Source: an uncultured Ruminiclostridium sp.
Lineage (GTDB): Bacteria > Bacillota > Clostridia > Oscillospirales > Ruminococcaceae
DNA: 11,070 bases
Assembly: GCA_934462775.1 (NCBI GenBank)
Contig: CAKSIR010000075.1
Coordinates: forward strand, 1 to 11,070
Direction of reading: 5' to 3'
Shown here: positions 1 through 7,684 of the stretch, in pieces
How positions within the stretch are numbered: position 1 is the first letter of the stretch
Layout: each line of letters starts with the position of its first letter
Notes under the pieces: generated by a model
Told to the model about the DNA's origin: nothing
The model's database searches: none
Seen by the model: the letters and a program-made list of their open reading frames with translations, nothing else
Translations under genes and position numbers: made by a program

Positions 1-3000
1 GATAAAACAAAATTTACCGTTAATCTTCCTGATGGCAAAAGCTTTTCCGAAAGACAGGACATAGGCGATGGTTACGGAGGAGTTATTGATTTTATGCGGA
101 ATTTTCCGTCATACAATGATGTAATTCCAATTCTCGAAGAACAGCGTGATAAGGATAGAATTGCTTCGGGGGTAATTACCGAAGCTGTCAGCAATGCTGC
201 CAAAACAGATAAGATGAACGAGCCTATTGAAAAGGCTGTCGCTGACGTTAAACCCATTGTAAAGGAGCAAAACTATCGTTATACCGAAAATGTTTATGCA
301 GCAGGCGCAAAGGCAAAATACCGTGATAATATTGCTGCTATAAAAAAGCTGTACGAAATCGAAAAGGAAAAACGTCCTGCAACGCCGGAAGAACAGGTGA
401 TACTGTCAAGGTATGTAGGATGGGGCGGACTTTCCAAAGCTTTTGACAGTAGTGCAGAAGATTGGAAAAAAGAATATTATGAGCTTAAAAACCTACTCGA
501 TGAAAAAACATATAATTCGGCAATTTTAAGCACAAGAACAGCATACTACACGGACCCCGACGCTGTTATAAGACCAATATTCAGCACACTTGAACGGTTT
601 GGGTTTAATGGTGGGAAAATCCTTGACCCCGCAATGGGCACGGGAAATTTCTTTTCCGTACTACCCGACAGTATGGCTGATAATTCACAGCTTACAGGCG
701 TTGAGATTGATGAGCTTACCAGTCGTATTGCGAAAAAGCTTTATCCAAACGCTGATATTAAAATAACAGCATTTGAGCGTACATCTTTTGACGATGAAAG
801 CTTTGATGCAGTAGTAGGCAATGTACCTTTTGACAATTTCACGGTTTATGATAAAACGTACACCGACTCCTATTTATTACACGACTACTTTTTTATCAAG
901 TCATTGGACAAGCTTAAAGCGGGCGGCATAGCTGCTCTGATAACCTCAAGCGGTACAATGGACAAAATAAGTAATTCCGTTCGCATTGACATAGCAAAGC
1001 GTGCGGAACTTATAGGAGCTGTGCGGCTGCCAATCACAGCGTTTAAGGCAATTGCCGGTACGGAAGTTACCACAGACGTTATATTTCTGAAAAAGCGTGA
1101 CATTGTTTTGTCTGAAAACGAGCTGTTGTATAATCTGCCCGAATGGGCGCATAGACCCGATAATCTGTACGATGAAAACCACAACTACATTGAATCTATA
1201 AACAGATATTATTTATCAAATCCCGATATGATACTTGGAACAATGCAGCGGCGCTCAGGCAGATTTGGTGACAGCGGAGTATGTGTTCCAAAGGAAAATC
1301 AAGACCTAAAATCAGATTTAGAAACGGCGCTTATGAGGCTTAACGCACAATTCAGCGCCGCTCATACAGAAGCGTCTGCCGAGGACGTTGAAGAAGCTGA
1401 CGAGGAATACGGCTCAGAACGTATTGAAGCGCCCGAAAACGCAAGAAATTTCTGCTTTTACTTAAATGACAACCGTATCTGGTATTGTGAAAACGGATAC
1501 CTTGAGGAATATGCTGCGAAGAATAATACAGAAGCCGGGCGAATAAAGGGGCTATGCGAGATAGCCGATAAAACGCAGTATATAATCGACCTGCAGGTTA
1601 AGGATTATTCAGAAGAACAGCTCAGATCTGCCCAGAAAGAGTTAGCGGATATGTACGATGTATTTGTAACGAAATACGGATATATAAACAGCAAGGCTAA
1701 TCTGACCGCTTTTCACGATGACCTGAGAGCGCCCCTTGTAAGCTCCATAGAGTACGAAGACGAGGAGGAAAAGGACGGACAGGTTCAGACTGTTTACAAG
1801 AAAGCTGATATATTCACAAAGGCAACCGTAGTATCCAACAAGCTTATTGAAACGGCGAAAACCTCAGAAGAAGCGTTGTATATTTCGCTGAACATAAAAA
1901 ATAAGGTAGATATAGAATATATGTCACACCTTTGCGGGAAGGAGCCGGATACAGTTATAGAGGAGCTTGGCGATAAAATTTACCTCAATCCCATAAATTA
2001 TGACGGAAAATACGGCGGGTGGGAGCTTGCCGAGGAATACCTGAGCGGATACGTCAAAGACAAGCTTGAAATCGCAAGGATTTACGCAAAGGAAACCCCT
2101 GAGCTCTTTGCAAGAAACGTGTCGGCTCTGGAGGAAAATCAGCCTGAATTTATTCCTATAAACTGCATTTCTTACGGAATTGGTACAATATACATTCCAT
2201 CGGAAATGTACAGACAGTTTATGTACGAAACATTCCAAACATCAAACTGGAATAAGGTGAGCGATTCCTCACATAGAGTTGCTATTGATGTAAAATATAA
2301 CAGCATTCTTAATTCATGGCAAATTTCAGGAAAAAATCTTGAAGCAACATCGGTAAAGGTCAATAAAATTTATGGAACGGCAAGAATGAACGCTTATGAA
2401 ATAATGGAGGCTTCACTTAATCTAAAACGTGTTGAGGTAAAGGATAAACAAAAAGTAGTAAACTCTAACGGTGATGAGGTTGAGCGTTATGTGCTTAATA
2501 AGAATGAAACCTTGCTCGCCCGTGAGCGTCAGAACAAAATTGAAAATGAATTTCACAATTGGATCTTGTCAAGCAATGAGCGCATATCAGCAATTGAAAA
2601 TATTTATAACAGCAAATTCAACGTAATAAAACCCCGCTCTTACGACGGCAGTTATCTCAAAATACCGTCTATCAATCCAAATATAAGGCTTCGCGCTCAT
2701 CAGAAAGACGTTATCGCCCGAATAGTACATTCAGGTTCTGCCCTTATGGCTCATGAGGTCGGCGCAGGAAAAACTGCTGCAATGGCAGCCGCAGGAATAT
2801 ATATGCGCTCAATCGGAATTGCCAAAAAGCCTATATACGTTGTCCCAAAGCCAATTGTATCACAATGGGGCAGAGAATTTATGCGTTTCTTCCCGACGGC
2901 AAAAATCCTTGTTACATCTGCCGAGGACTTTACAAAAGAAAACCGCCGCAGATTTTTGAGCAAGATAGCCACAGGGGATTTCGATGCTATAATCATGGGA

Positions 3001-5151
3001 CAAACGCAGTTTGAAAAGATACCGCTTTCACTGGAACGGCAGGAACGGGCTTACGACGAAAAAATAATGCGTATAAGCAATGCAATTGCGGAAATGGAAA
3101 AAGACAACTCAAAAAGCTTTTCCGTAAAGCAGCTTGCAGCCACAAGAAAATCCATTGAAAACAAGCTTGAAAAACTGAGAGCCGATTTCAAAAAAGACGA
3201 TTTCATCACCTTTGAGAAGCTTGGCGCTGATTTTCTTTTTGTAGATGAAGCGCATAACTACAAAAACCTCGCGCTGTTCACCAAGATGAACAATGTATCA
3301 GGTATAAACTCAAGCTCGGACAGTCAACGTGCTTCCGATATGGAGATGAAAATTCGTTATATGCAGGAAATTAACAATGGCGGAGGTGTTGTGCTTGCCA
3401 CGGGTACGCCTGTTTCAAACACCCTTTCCGAGCTTTACGTTATGCAGCACTATTTACAGCCGCAGACTCTGCATCGAATGGGACTTGATTATTTTGACAA
3501 TTGGGCGAGCGTTTTTGGAAAAACAACAACAGCTTTGGAGGTTAAGCCCTCAGGTAACGGCTTCAGAATGAAAACTCGCTTTTCCGAGTTTCATAATTTG
3601 CCCGAACTTACAAATACATTTATGGAGGTGTTCGATATACGCAAAAAATCAGAGCTTGGGTTGAAATTGCCTGAAATTGTAGGCGGCAAGCCTGAGATAA
3701 TAGTATGCGAAAAATCTCCCGACCAGGAGCTGCAGGTTGAGGAGGGAATGAAACGAGCTGAGGCAATCGAATCGGGAGCGGTTGACCGAAAAGAAGATAA
3801 TATGTTAGCAGTATGCACCTACATGACTAAGGTGGCGTTGGATGCTCGAATTATCGACCCTGAAGCAGAGGACTATGAAGGCTCAAAGGTAAATCGCTGC
3901 ATAAGTAAAATAGTTGAATATGACGCGGAATATCCGGGAACAGCTCAGGTAGTGTTCTGCGATACCAACGTGCCGCAGGGAGAGAATAAGTTTTCCGTTT
4001 ATAATGCAATTCGTGACGGACTTGTAAAAACGGGAAGATATTCAAAAAATGAGATAGCGTTCATACACGAAGCTGCCACTGATATTAAACGAGATGAGCT
4101 GTTCAGAAAGGTAAACGCCGCCTCGATAAGGGTAATAATCGGTTCAACCGGCAAATTAGGCACGGGCGTTAATATTCAGGAAAAGCTGATAGCAGCACAC
4201 CACCTTGACGCACCGTACCGCCCTGCCGATTTGGAGCAGCGTAACGGACGTTTAGTACGTCAGGGAAACACCAACGAAAAGGTGCATATTGTATATTACA
4301 GTACAAGAGGAACGTTTGACAGCTATCGCTGGCAGCTGCTTGAGAAGAAGCAGTTCTTCATATCACAGGTTATGTCAGGCAAACCCGCTTCGCGCTCGTG
4401 CCAGGATATTGACGAAGCAACCCTAACATTCAGCGAAATGAAAGCAGCAACCACAGAAAATCCATTGATTGCTGAAAAGCTGACCGTTGACAATGAAGTT
4501 AGCCGCTTAACGCTGCTTAAAAACGAATTTATCGCAAATCAAAGGCAGCTTACGAGAAACATTGAAGAAAAATACCCTCTTGAGATTTCTGAAACATTAG
4601 CGTCAATAGAAAAATGCAAAATTGATATTGAAACTGTAAGCAGCAACCCTGTTCCTGCAGATACTGTTTTTATTACTGTCAATAATAAGGTGTATACAGA
4701 GCGTGAGGCAGCGGGAAAAGTAATAATGGAATTGTTAAACAGTTACTCGGCAAACGCCGCCAAAAATGATTTTGCAGACAGCGGGGTAATAGGAACATAT
4801 AGAGGAATGAATATTGTATTCTCAAATCCTAATGCTTTTACGCCGAAAATCGTGCTTAAGGGACAGCTTGCATATACTACGGGTTACAGCTATACCACAG
4901 CGGGCAGCGTTACAAAAATAATGAATCTTGCGAAAGCTCCTGAACAACGGAAAAAGAACCTTGAGCAAATTCTGGGCGATTTGTATAAGCAGCTTGAAGC
5001 GTCTAAGCAGCAGCTGAAGCAGAAATTTGAATACGAAAACGAATTGTCTGAAATGCTTGAAAAGCAAAGCCGGCTTAACAATCTTCTGGAGTTTGGCAAC
5101 TCGGAGCAGGAGCAGGAGCAGGAAGAAATTATTGATGAAGCCACTTTGTAA
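1..5151 (+). CDS. Giant N6-adenine methylase / SNF2-like helicase protein of a mobile element (5' end missing)
   Basis: The frame is open from base 1, so the ATG at 94 is probably internal and the gene starts left of the window; 1,716 residues are visible. In order (residues counted from base 1): YVGWGGLSK at about 138-146, a conserved segment of these proteins; an N6-adenine methyltransferase SAM site, DPAMGTGNFF at about 209; catalytic motif IV as NVPF at about 274, a variant of NPPY/F; a long unassigned region; then a superfamily 2 helicase with HEVGAGKT (Walker A, about 918), DEAH (about 1082), TGTPVSN (motif III, about 1134) and EQRNGRLVRQGN (motif VI, about 1412). The C-terminus is rich in charged, coiled-coil-like sequence and ends in an EQEQEQEE tract. 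Such methylase-helicase fusions are known from clostridial ICEs, and phage P1 DarB, an anti-restriction protein, is a distant parallel. Modification or protection of transferred DNA is therefore a reasonable guess, not shown here. The domain call is firm; the role is inference. Confidence 0.9.
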   Translation, partial: DKTKFTVNLPDGKSFSERQDIGDGYGGVIDFMRNFPSYNDVIPILEEQRDKDRIASGVITEAVSNAAKTDKMNEPIEKAVADVKPIVKEQNYRYTENVYAAGAKAKYRDNIAAIKKLYEIEKEKRPATPEEQVILSRYVGWGGLSKAFDSSAEDWKKEYYELKNLLDEKTYNSAILSTRTAYYTDPDAVIRPIFSTLERFGFNGGKILDPAMGTGNFFSVLPDSMADNSQLTGVEIDELTSRIAKKLYPNADIKITAFERTSFDDESFDAVVGNVPFDNFTVYDKTYTDSYLLHDYFFIKSLDKLKAGGIAALITSSGTMDKISNSVRIDIAKRAELIGAVRLPITAFKAIAGTEVTTDVIFLKKRDIVLSENELLYNLPEWAHRPDNLYDENHNYIESINRYYLSNPDMILGTMQRRSGRFGDSGVCVPKENQDLKSDLETALMRLNAQFSAAHTEASAEDVEEADEEYGSERIEAPENARNFCFYLNDNRIWYCENGYLEEYAAKNNTEAGRIKGLCEIADKTQYIIDLQVKDYSEEQLRSAQKELADMYDVFVTKYGYINSKANLTAFHDDLRAPLVSSIEYEDEEEKDGQVQTVYKKADIFTKATVVSNKLIETAKTSEEALYISLNIKNKVDIEYMSHLCGKEPDTVIEELGDKIYLNPINYDGKYGGWELAEEYLSGYVKDKLEIARIYAKETPELFARNVSALEENQPEFIPINCISYGIGTIYIPSEMYRQFMYETFQTSNWNKVSDSSHRVAIDVKYNSILNSWQISGKNLEATSVKVNKIYGTARMNAYEIMEASLNLKRVEVKDKQKVVNSNGDEVERYVLNKNETLLARERQNKIENEFHNWILSSNERISAIENIYNSKFNVIKPRSYDGSYLKIPSINPNIRLRAHQKDVIARIVHSGSALMAHEVGAGKTAAMAAAGIYMRSIGIAKKPIYVVPKPIVSQWGREFMRFFPTAKILVTSAEDFTKENRRRFLSKIATGDFDAIIMGQTQFEKIPLSLERQERAYDEKIMRISNAIAEMEKDNSKSFSVKQLAATRKSIENKLEKLRADFKKDDFITFEKLGADFLFVDEAHNYKNLALFTKMNNVSGINSSSDSQRASDMEMKIRYMQEINNGGGVVLATGTPVSNTLSELYVMQHYLQPQTLHRMGLDYFDNWASVFGKTTTALEVKPSGNGFRMKTRFSEFHNLPELTNTFMEVFDIRKKSELGLKLPEIVGGKPEIIVCEKSPDQELQVEEGMKRAEAIESGAVDRKEDNMLAVCTYMTKVALDARIIDPEAEDYEGSKVNRCISKIVEYDAEYPGTAQVVFCDTNVPQGENKFSVYNAIRDGLVKTGRYSKNEIAFIHEAATDIKRDELFRKVNAASIRVIIGSTGKLGTGVNIQEKLIAAHHLDAPYRPADLEQRNGRLVRQGNTNEKVHIVYYSTRGTFDSYRWQLLEKKQFFISQVMSGKPASRSCQDIDEATLTFSEMKAATTENPLIAEKLTVDNEVSRLTLLKNEFIANQRQLTRNIEEKYPLEISETLASIEKCKIDIETVSSNPVPADTVFITVNNKVYTEREAAGKVIMELLNSYSANAAKNDFADSGVIGTYRGMNIVFSNPNAFTPKIVLKGQLAYTTGYSYTTAGSVTKIMNLAKAPEQRKKNLEQILGDLYKQLEASKQQLKQKFEYENELSEMLEKQSRLNNLLEFGNSEQEQEQEEIIDEATL

Positions 5152-5165
5152 ATCACGGCAAAGAA

Positions 5166-5193
5166 AGCCTCGCGGTTACAGCGCGGGGCTTTT
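5166..5193 (+). terminator. Intrinsic terminator-like hairpin between the methylase-helicase gene and the first winged-helix gene
   Basis: AGCCTCGCG at 5166-5174 pairs with CGCGGGGCT at 5182-5190. This is a 9-bp stem with one G-T wobble and a 7-nt loop, followed by TTT and a further AT-rich run. It lies 15 nt after the upstream stop codon and ends about 10 nt before the next gene's AGGAG. It probably ends or attenuates transcription coming out of the giant gene, so the next gene may depend on read-through or its own promoter. Confidence 0.7.
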
Positions 5194-5209
5194 AAATTTA
5201 AGGAGAAAT

Positions 5210-5770
5210 ATGAATAAGTTTTTCAAAATACCGGCTGATGTATTTCATCGCAATTCAGATGTCAGCGTGGGAAAAGAATTTTATATACTCTGCTATTTTT
5301 ACAGTATATCGGCATTGACAGGGGCGGCTTCCGTCCGTGTGAAGCTGCCGCAGATAGCGCAGAAAATGGGCGTAAATCATAAAGACAACGTTATCCGCCT
5401 TATAAATAAGCTTGTTAATTACGGTTACGTCACTAAGAGAAAAATCAAAAACAGCTTTACGCTGTTTCCTGTCGTAAATGAATACACGCTGACAAATCCC
5501 AACCCTAAGGACTGCATACTTGTTCCGGATTATTTTCTCGACATTTATGTAGATGAGGAGATTATCAAAGGAAATATGCTTTACCTGCTTATTTACCTCT
5601 ATTCAGCGTCGGACGGAAAGCTGAGCGACTGTAAAATTAAATTATCCGATATTGTTTCTGCAACGGGATTTTATCCGATAAAAATAGCAAAATTCGTTAA
5701 AAAACTCAAAACACACGGCGTAATTGCGAAGTCATTTCAAATCGAATATGACGCCGTAAAGAAAAAATAA
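5210..5770 (+). CDS. Small protein with two winged-helix-like domains
   Basis: This encodes 186 residues. The ATG at 5210 is chosen because AGGAG at 5201-5205 sits 4 nt upstream; the frame is open further back into the giant gene, but that extension overlaps it and has no ribosome binding site. Two similar halves are visible: helix-turn-helix-like segments at about 46-74 (LPQIAQKMGVNHKDN then INKLVNYGYVTKR) and 145-172 (LSDIVSATGF then VKKLKTHGVIAKS). Each is preceded by a hydrophobic helix (GKEFYILCYFYSIS; GNMLYLLIYLYSAS). The pattern resembles tandem winged-helix proteins such as DnaD/replication-initiator-like or transcriptional regulators of mobile elements, and it is shared by the next gene. 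A cytoplasmic DNA-binding role is likely. Replication versus regulation cannot be decided here, and no named family is recognised with certainty. Confidence 0.75.
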   Translation: MNKFFKIPADVFHRNSDVSVGKEFYILCYFYSISALTGAASVRVKLPQIAQKMGVNHKDNVIRLINKLVNYGYVTKRKIKNSFTLFPVVNEYTLTNPNPKDCILVPDYFLDIYVDEEIIKGNMLYLLIYLYSASDGKLSDCKIKLSDIVSATGFYPIKIAKFVKKLKTHGVIAKSFQIEYDAVKKK

Positions 5771-5778
5771 TAAATAGA

Positions 5779-5815
5779 AATAACAGCAGACTGTAAGCAA
5801 AGGTCTGCTGTTATT
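5779..5815 (+). promoter_or_regulatory. Perfect 13-bp-arm stem-loop in the leader of the second winged-helix gene
   Basis: AATAACAGCAGAC at 5779-5791 is the exact reverse complement of GTCTGCTGTTATT at 5803-5815, with an 11-nt loop. It lies just after the upstream stop codon and ends 7 nt before the AAGGAAG ribosome binding site of the next gene. There is no clean T-run after the stem (CTATATTA follows), so it may be a weak terminator, an attenuator, an mRNA-processing or stability element, or a protein-binding palindrome. The structure is certain; the role is not. Confidence 0.6.
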
Positions 5816-5834
5816 CTATATTAAGGAAGAAAAA

Positions 5835-6650
5835 ATGAATAATATAAAAGTAAGCAACAGCGTTTTTGACCTTGGACTTACGCTCAAGGAACTTGCAATA
5901 TACACCTATCTTTTGTCCATTCACAGCAAGTATAAGAAAGTATCAATGGCAGCTATAGCCGCCTGCTGCGGCTTAAAGACGGCGGAAGCTGTATCGAGAA
6001 ACATAGCCGCCCTGAAGAAAAAGGGGTTAATAACAACTGTTATTTCAACTGTAAAAACCGACGGACTTTGCGGGAGCAACATTTATATGCTTAAGGAGCT
6101 GCCGTTTGATGACGGCTTTTTCTTTTTTCCGCGCAGCCTTTTCAAAATGGGACTGTCCTACAAGGCGCTTGCTGTGCTGCTATTCCAATACAAAGCATAT
6201 TCGCCCGAGCGTGGAATTTCGTGGAACAGCTACTCCGACATAGCCAAAGCGCTTAAAATGCGCCGCTCCGACGTTATTGCGGAAATAAAGGCGTTGGTGC
6301 AGAAAAAGCTGCTCAGAAAACGTCTGTTTCGCTCAGAGAGCAATCGGAATGTATATAGCGATAATCATTACACGGTGGTATGGTTTTACATGGGAGCAAT
6401 TAAGCGCAGAATAACTGCAAAAAGGAAGAGAGCCCGCCCGGTGCAAACAGGCAAGCCCTCAAAAAACAAACTTTATCATCATTATGATACATCTTTTTAT
6501 GAAATATGTCAATACATAGATGGTGAAATTTCTGAGAAAAATGAAATTTTTGATACAATTGAAGCCGTGCTGAATAACGGCGGCGGTACAATAAGGGATT
6601 TTGCCGCCTTGCTCACAAACCTGTGCAAATCCGATGAGGAGCTGCTGTGA
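5835..6650 (+). CDS. Protein with two winged-helix-like domains and a basic linker
   Basis: This encodes 271 residues; the ATG at 5835 follows AAGGAAG at 5823-5829 with 5-nt spacing. The first half has a hydrophobic helix (LKELAIYTYLLSIH) and an HTH-like segment at about 38-67 (MAAIAACCGL, then NIAALKKKGLITT). The second half repeats the plan at about 105-163 (YKALAVLLFQYKAY, then YSDIAKALKMRRSDV and IKALVQKKLLRKR). A strongly basic stretch follows at about 190-212 (KRRITAKRKRARP), then a roughly 60-residue tail with no recognised domain. The architecture parallels the gene before it, and the two probably work on DNA in the same process, such as element replication or regulation. A T-rich run at 6117-6128 encodes FFFF. 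There is no precise family assignment. Confidence 0.75.
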   Translation: MNNIKVSNSVFDLGLTLKELAIYTYLLSIHSKYKKVSMAAIAACCGLKTAEAVSRNIAALKKKGLITTVISTVKTDGLCGSNIYMLKELPFDDGFFFFPRSLFKMGLSYKALAVLLFQYKAYSPERGISWNSYSDIAKALKMRRSDVIAEIKALVQKKLLRKRLFRSESNRNVYSDNHYTVVWFYMGAIKRRITAKRKRARPVQTGKPSKNKLYHHYDTSFYEICQYIDGEISEKNEIFDTIEAVLNNGGGTIRDFAALLTNLCKSDEELL

Positions 6651-6715
6651 TTTTTTTCGTGTTTTTGGTGGGGGTTAAAATCAAGGCGCTTTATAATACC
6701 CATAAATGTATGGCA

Positions 6716-6935
6716 CAGATAAAATCGCCATAAGCTTGCCAACTACCGGTTCCGACCGTTTCTTTATGCGGAAATCATGCAAAGTAATGTTTGAGTTACG
6801 GAAAAAAGACAAAGCGGCGCTTTTATGCGGCTGCCATATTTCAGGACTCTTTTTTCCGTTATTCTGCGGTTAATTGGGTACGAATTCAATTTTTACAGAC
6901 ATACCCATTGCCTTGGCAAGACGTTGGAGGGTTTT
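6716..6935. repeat. Left copy of a direct repeat of about 220 bp flanking the toxin-antitoxin operon
   Basis: This copy matches 7685-7904 in the same orientation. The first 25 bases (from CAGATAAAATCGCC) are identical. The next roughly 60 bases carry about a dozen substitutions and small indels. The last 132 bases (6804-6935 against 7773-7904) are identical. This copy covers the downstream flank and the last 22 codons of the antitoxin gene. It also contains the small palindrome AAAGCGGCGCTTT; read on the minus strand, this is followed by GTC and a T6 run, so it may act as a weak terminator for the toxin-antitoxin operon. Confidence 0.92.
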
Positions 6936-7148
6936 TATGGATGGGTTTCCGTTTCCGTTTTCCAGTTTACTTATATCTCCTTGAGCAATTCCTGTACGTT
7001 CGGAAAGCTCCTTTTGTGTAATTCCTCTCAGTTTTCGAGCGTCAATCATTGCCTGAATGATTGCAAATTCAGGCTCAAGAGCTTCATATTCTGCCTTTAT
7101 TTCAGCGTCCTTGAGCTGTTCCTTAAGGAAATCATCGAATTTAGTCAT
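6870..7148 (-). CDS. higA: HigA-type antitoxin, XRE-family helix-turn-helix protein
   Basis: This encodes 92 residues. A Cro/C1-type (XRE) HTH spans about 38-85, with GITQKELSERTGIAQ, then DISKLENGNGNPS and LQRLAKAMG, a standard operator-binding fold. The first 37 residues are charged and helical and probably contact the toxin. The gene follows the toxin gene with a 4-nt ATGA overlap, and AAAGGAG lies 8 nt before its ATG. Toxin-first order with an XRE antitoxin is the HigBA arrangement. It should neutralise the toxin by direct binding and repress the shared promoter. Its last 22 codons and downstream flank are duplicated at 7839-7904. The family is sure; the symbol is by type, not by a specific orthologue. 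Confidence 0.9.
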   Translation of the reverse strand: MTKFDDFLKEQLKDAEIKAEYEALEPEFAIIQAMIDARKLRGITQKELSERTGIAQGDISKLENGNGNPSIKTLQRLAKAMGMSVKIEFVPN

Positions 7149-7504
7149 TGTTCATTCTCCTTTCTGCTGAGGAAATCAGCACGATAACATTTGGCTCGTT
7201 CTATTTCTTCTTTCGGTGTCTTTTGTGTTTTCTTTATAAATCCGTTTGTAAGAACGGCTTTTTTACCTACAACAAAGAAATACATTACTCTTGATATATC
7301 AGAGCCGACCTTCGCTCTGAGTTCTAATATGCCCTCGCTTACAGATTTTGAGTAAGGCTCTCTTAATTCATAACCATTGTTTTGCAGCATTTCAATGGTG
7401 CGTAACATTTTAGCCCTCATTTTTTTATCAAGACTTAATATAAATTCTTTGGCCGGTTCTGTTCCATCTTCTTTTTCATAGAATATTATTTCAAACTCAT
7501 CCAC
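7145..7504 (-). CDS. higB: HigB/RelE-type toxin (Gp49-like), probable mRNA interferase
   Basis: This encodes 119 residues and starts with GTG at 7504-7502 (VDEFEIIFYE), with AAGGAGA 7 nt upstream; no in-frame ATG fits better. The core LELRAKVGSDISRVMYFF (about 61-77), followed by KAVLTNGFIKKTQKTP (about 82-97) and a C-terminal helix beginning EIERAKCYR, is typical of the RelE/ParE superfamily, phage-derived Gp49-like/HigB branch. The conserved Arg after DIS and the basic FIKKTQK segment are expected in the RNA-cleaving site. Family members cut mRNA on the ribosome to halt growth until the antitoxin is restored. The gene is full length and first in the operon. On a mobile element such a pair typically acts in maintenance or phage abortive infection. 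Confidence 0.9.
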   Translation of the reverse strand: MDEFEIIFYEKEDGTEPAKEFILSLDKKMRAKMLRTIEMLQNNGYELREPYSKSVSEGILELRAKVGSDISRVMYFFVVGKKAVLTNGFIKKTQKTPKEEIERAKCYRADFLSRKENEQ

Positions 7505-7519
7505 ATATATTCTCCTTGT

Positions 7520-7541
7520 AATATAGGATTTATTCTATATT
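7520..7541. promoter_or_regulatory. Probable operator palindrome for toxin-antitoxin autoregulation
   Basis: AATATAG at 7520-7526 is the reverse complement of CTATATT at 7535-7541, with 8 bases between. The palindrome lies between the -10 box and the toxin ribosome binding site, where a repressor would block initiation or early elongation. Binding by the XRE antitoxin is inferred from the usual control of such operons. The AT-rich arms mean a chance palindrome is not excluded. Confidence 0.5.
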
Positions 7542-7542
7542 C

Positions 7543-7571
7543 ATTATACGACGTTTTTGCAAAATTGTCAA
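7543..7571 (-). promoter_or_regulatory. Perfect consensus sigma-A promoter of the toxin-antitoxin operon
   Basis: Read on the minus strand, TTGACA (7571-7566) is followed by a 17-base spacer and TATAAT (7548-7543), an exact match to the housekeeping consensus. The toxin GTG lies 39 bases beyond the -10 box. Such a strong promoter fits an operon held down by its own antitoxin. Confidence 0.88.
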
Positions 7572-7684
7572 TAGCATTCAAAATTTTTTGATTGGAGAGC
7601 AGAGTCAAGGGTCATGCCTGAGGGGAGAGATTTCGCTTGTGAAAATACGTTCCGAACGCCTTGGTAAAGTGATAAGGTATTGCG

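Noticed and set aside
94..5151. Treating the ATG at 94 as the true start of the methylase-helicase gene
   Set aside because: The frame is open with plausible protein sequence back to base 1, and no ribosome binding site precedes 94.
5027..5209. Upstream in-frame extension of the first winged-helix protein, with an ATG at 5027
   Set aside because: It overlaps the end of the giant gene in another frame and has no ribosome binding site. AGGAG directly before the ATG at 5210 decides the start.
6791..7187. Plus-strand open frames of 76 and 120 codons opposite the antitoxin
   Set aside because: They are antisense to a clear XRE protein. The apparent similarity to a frame at 7755-7949 is only the direct repeat.
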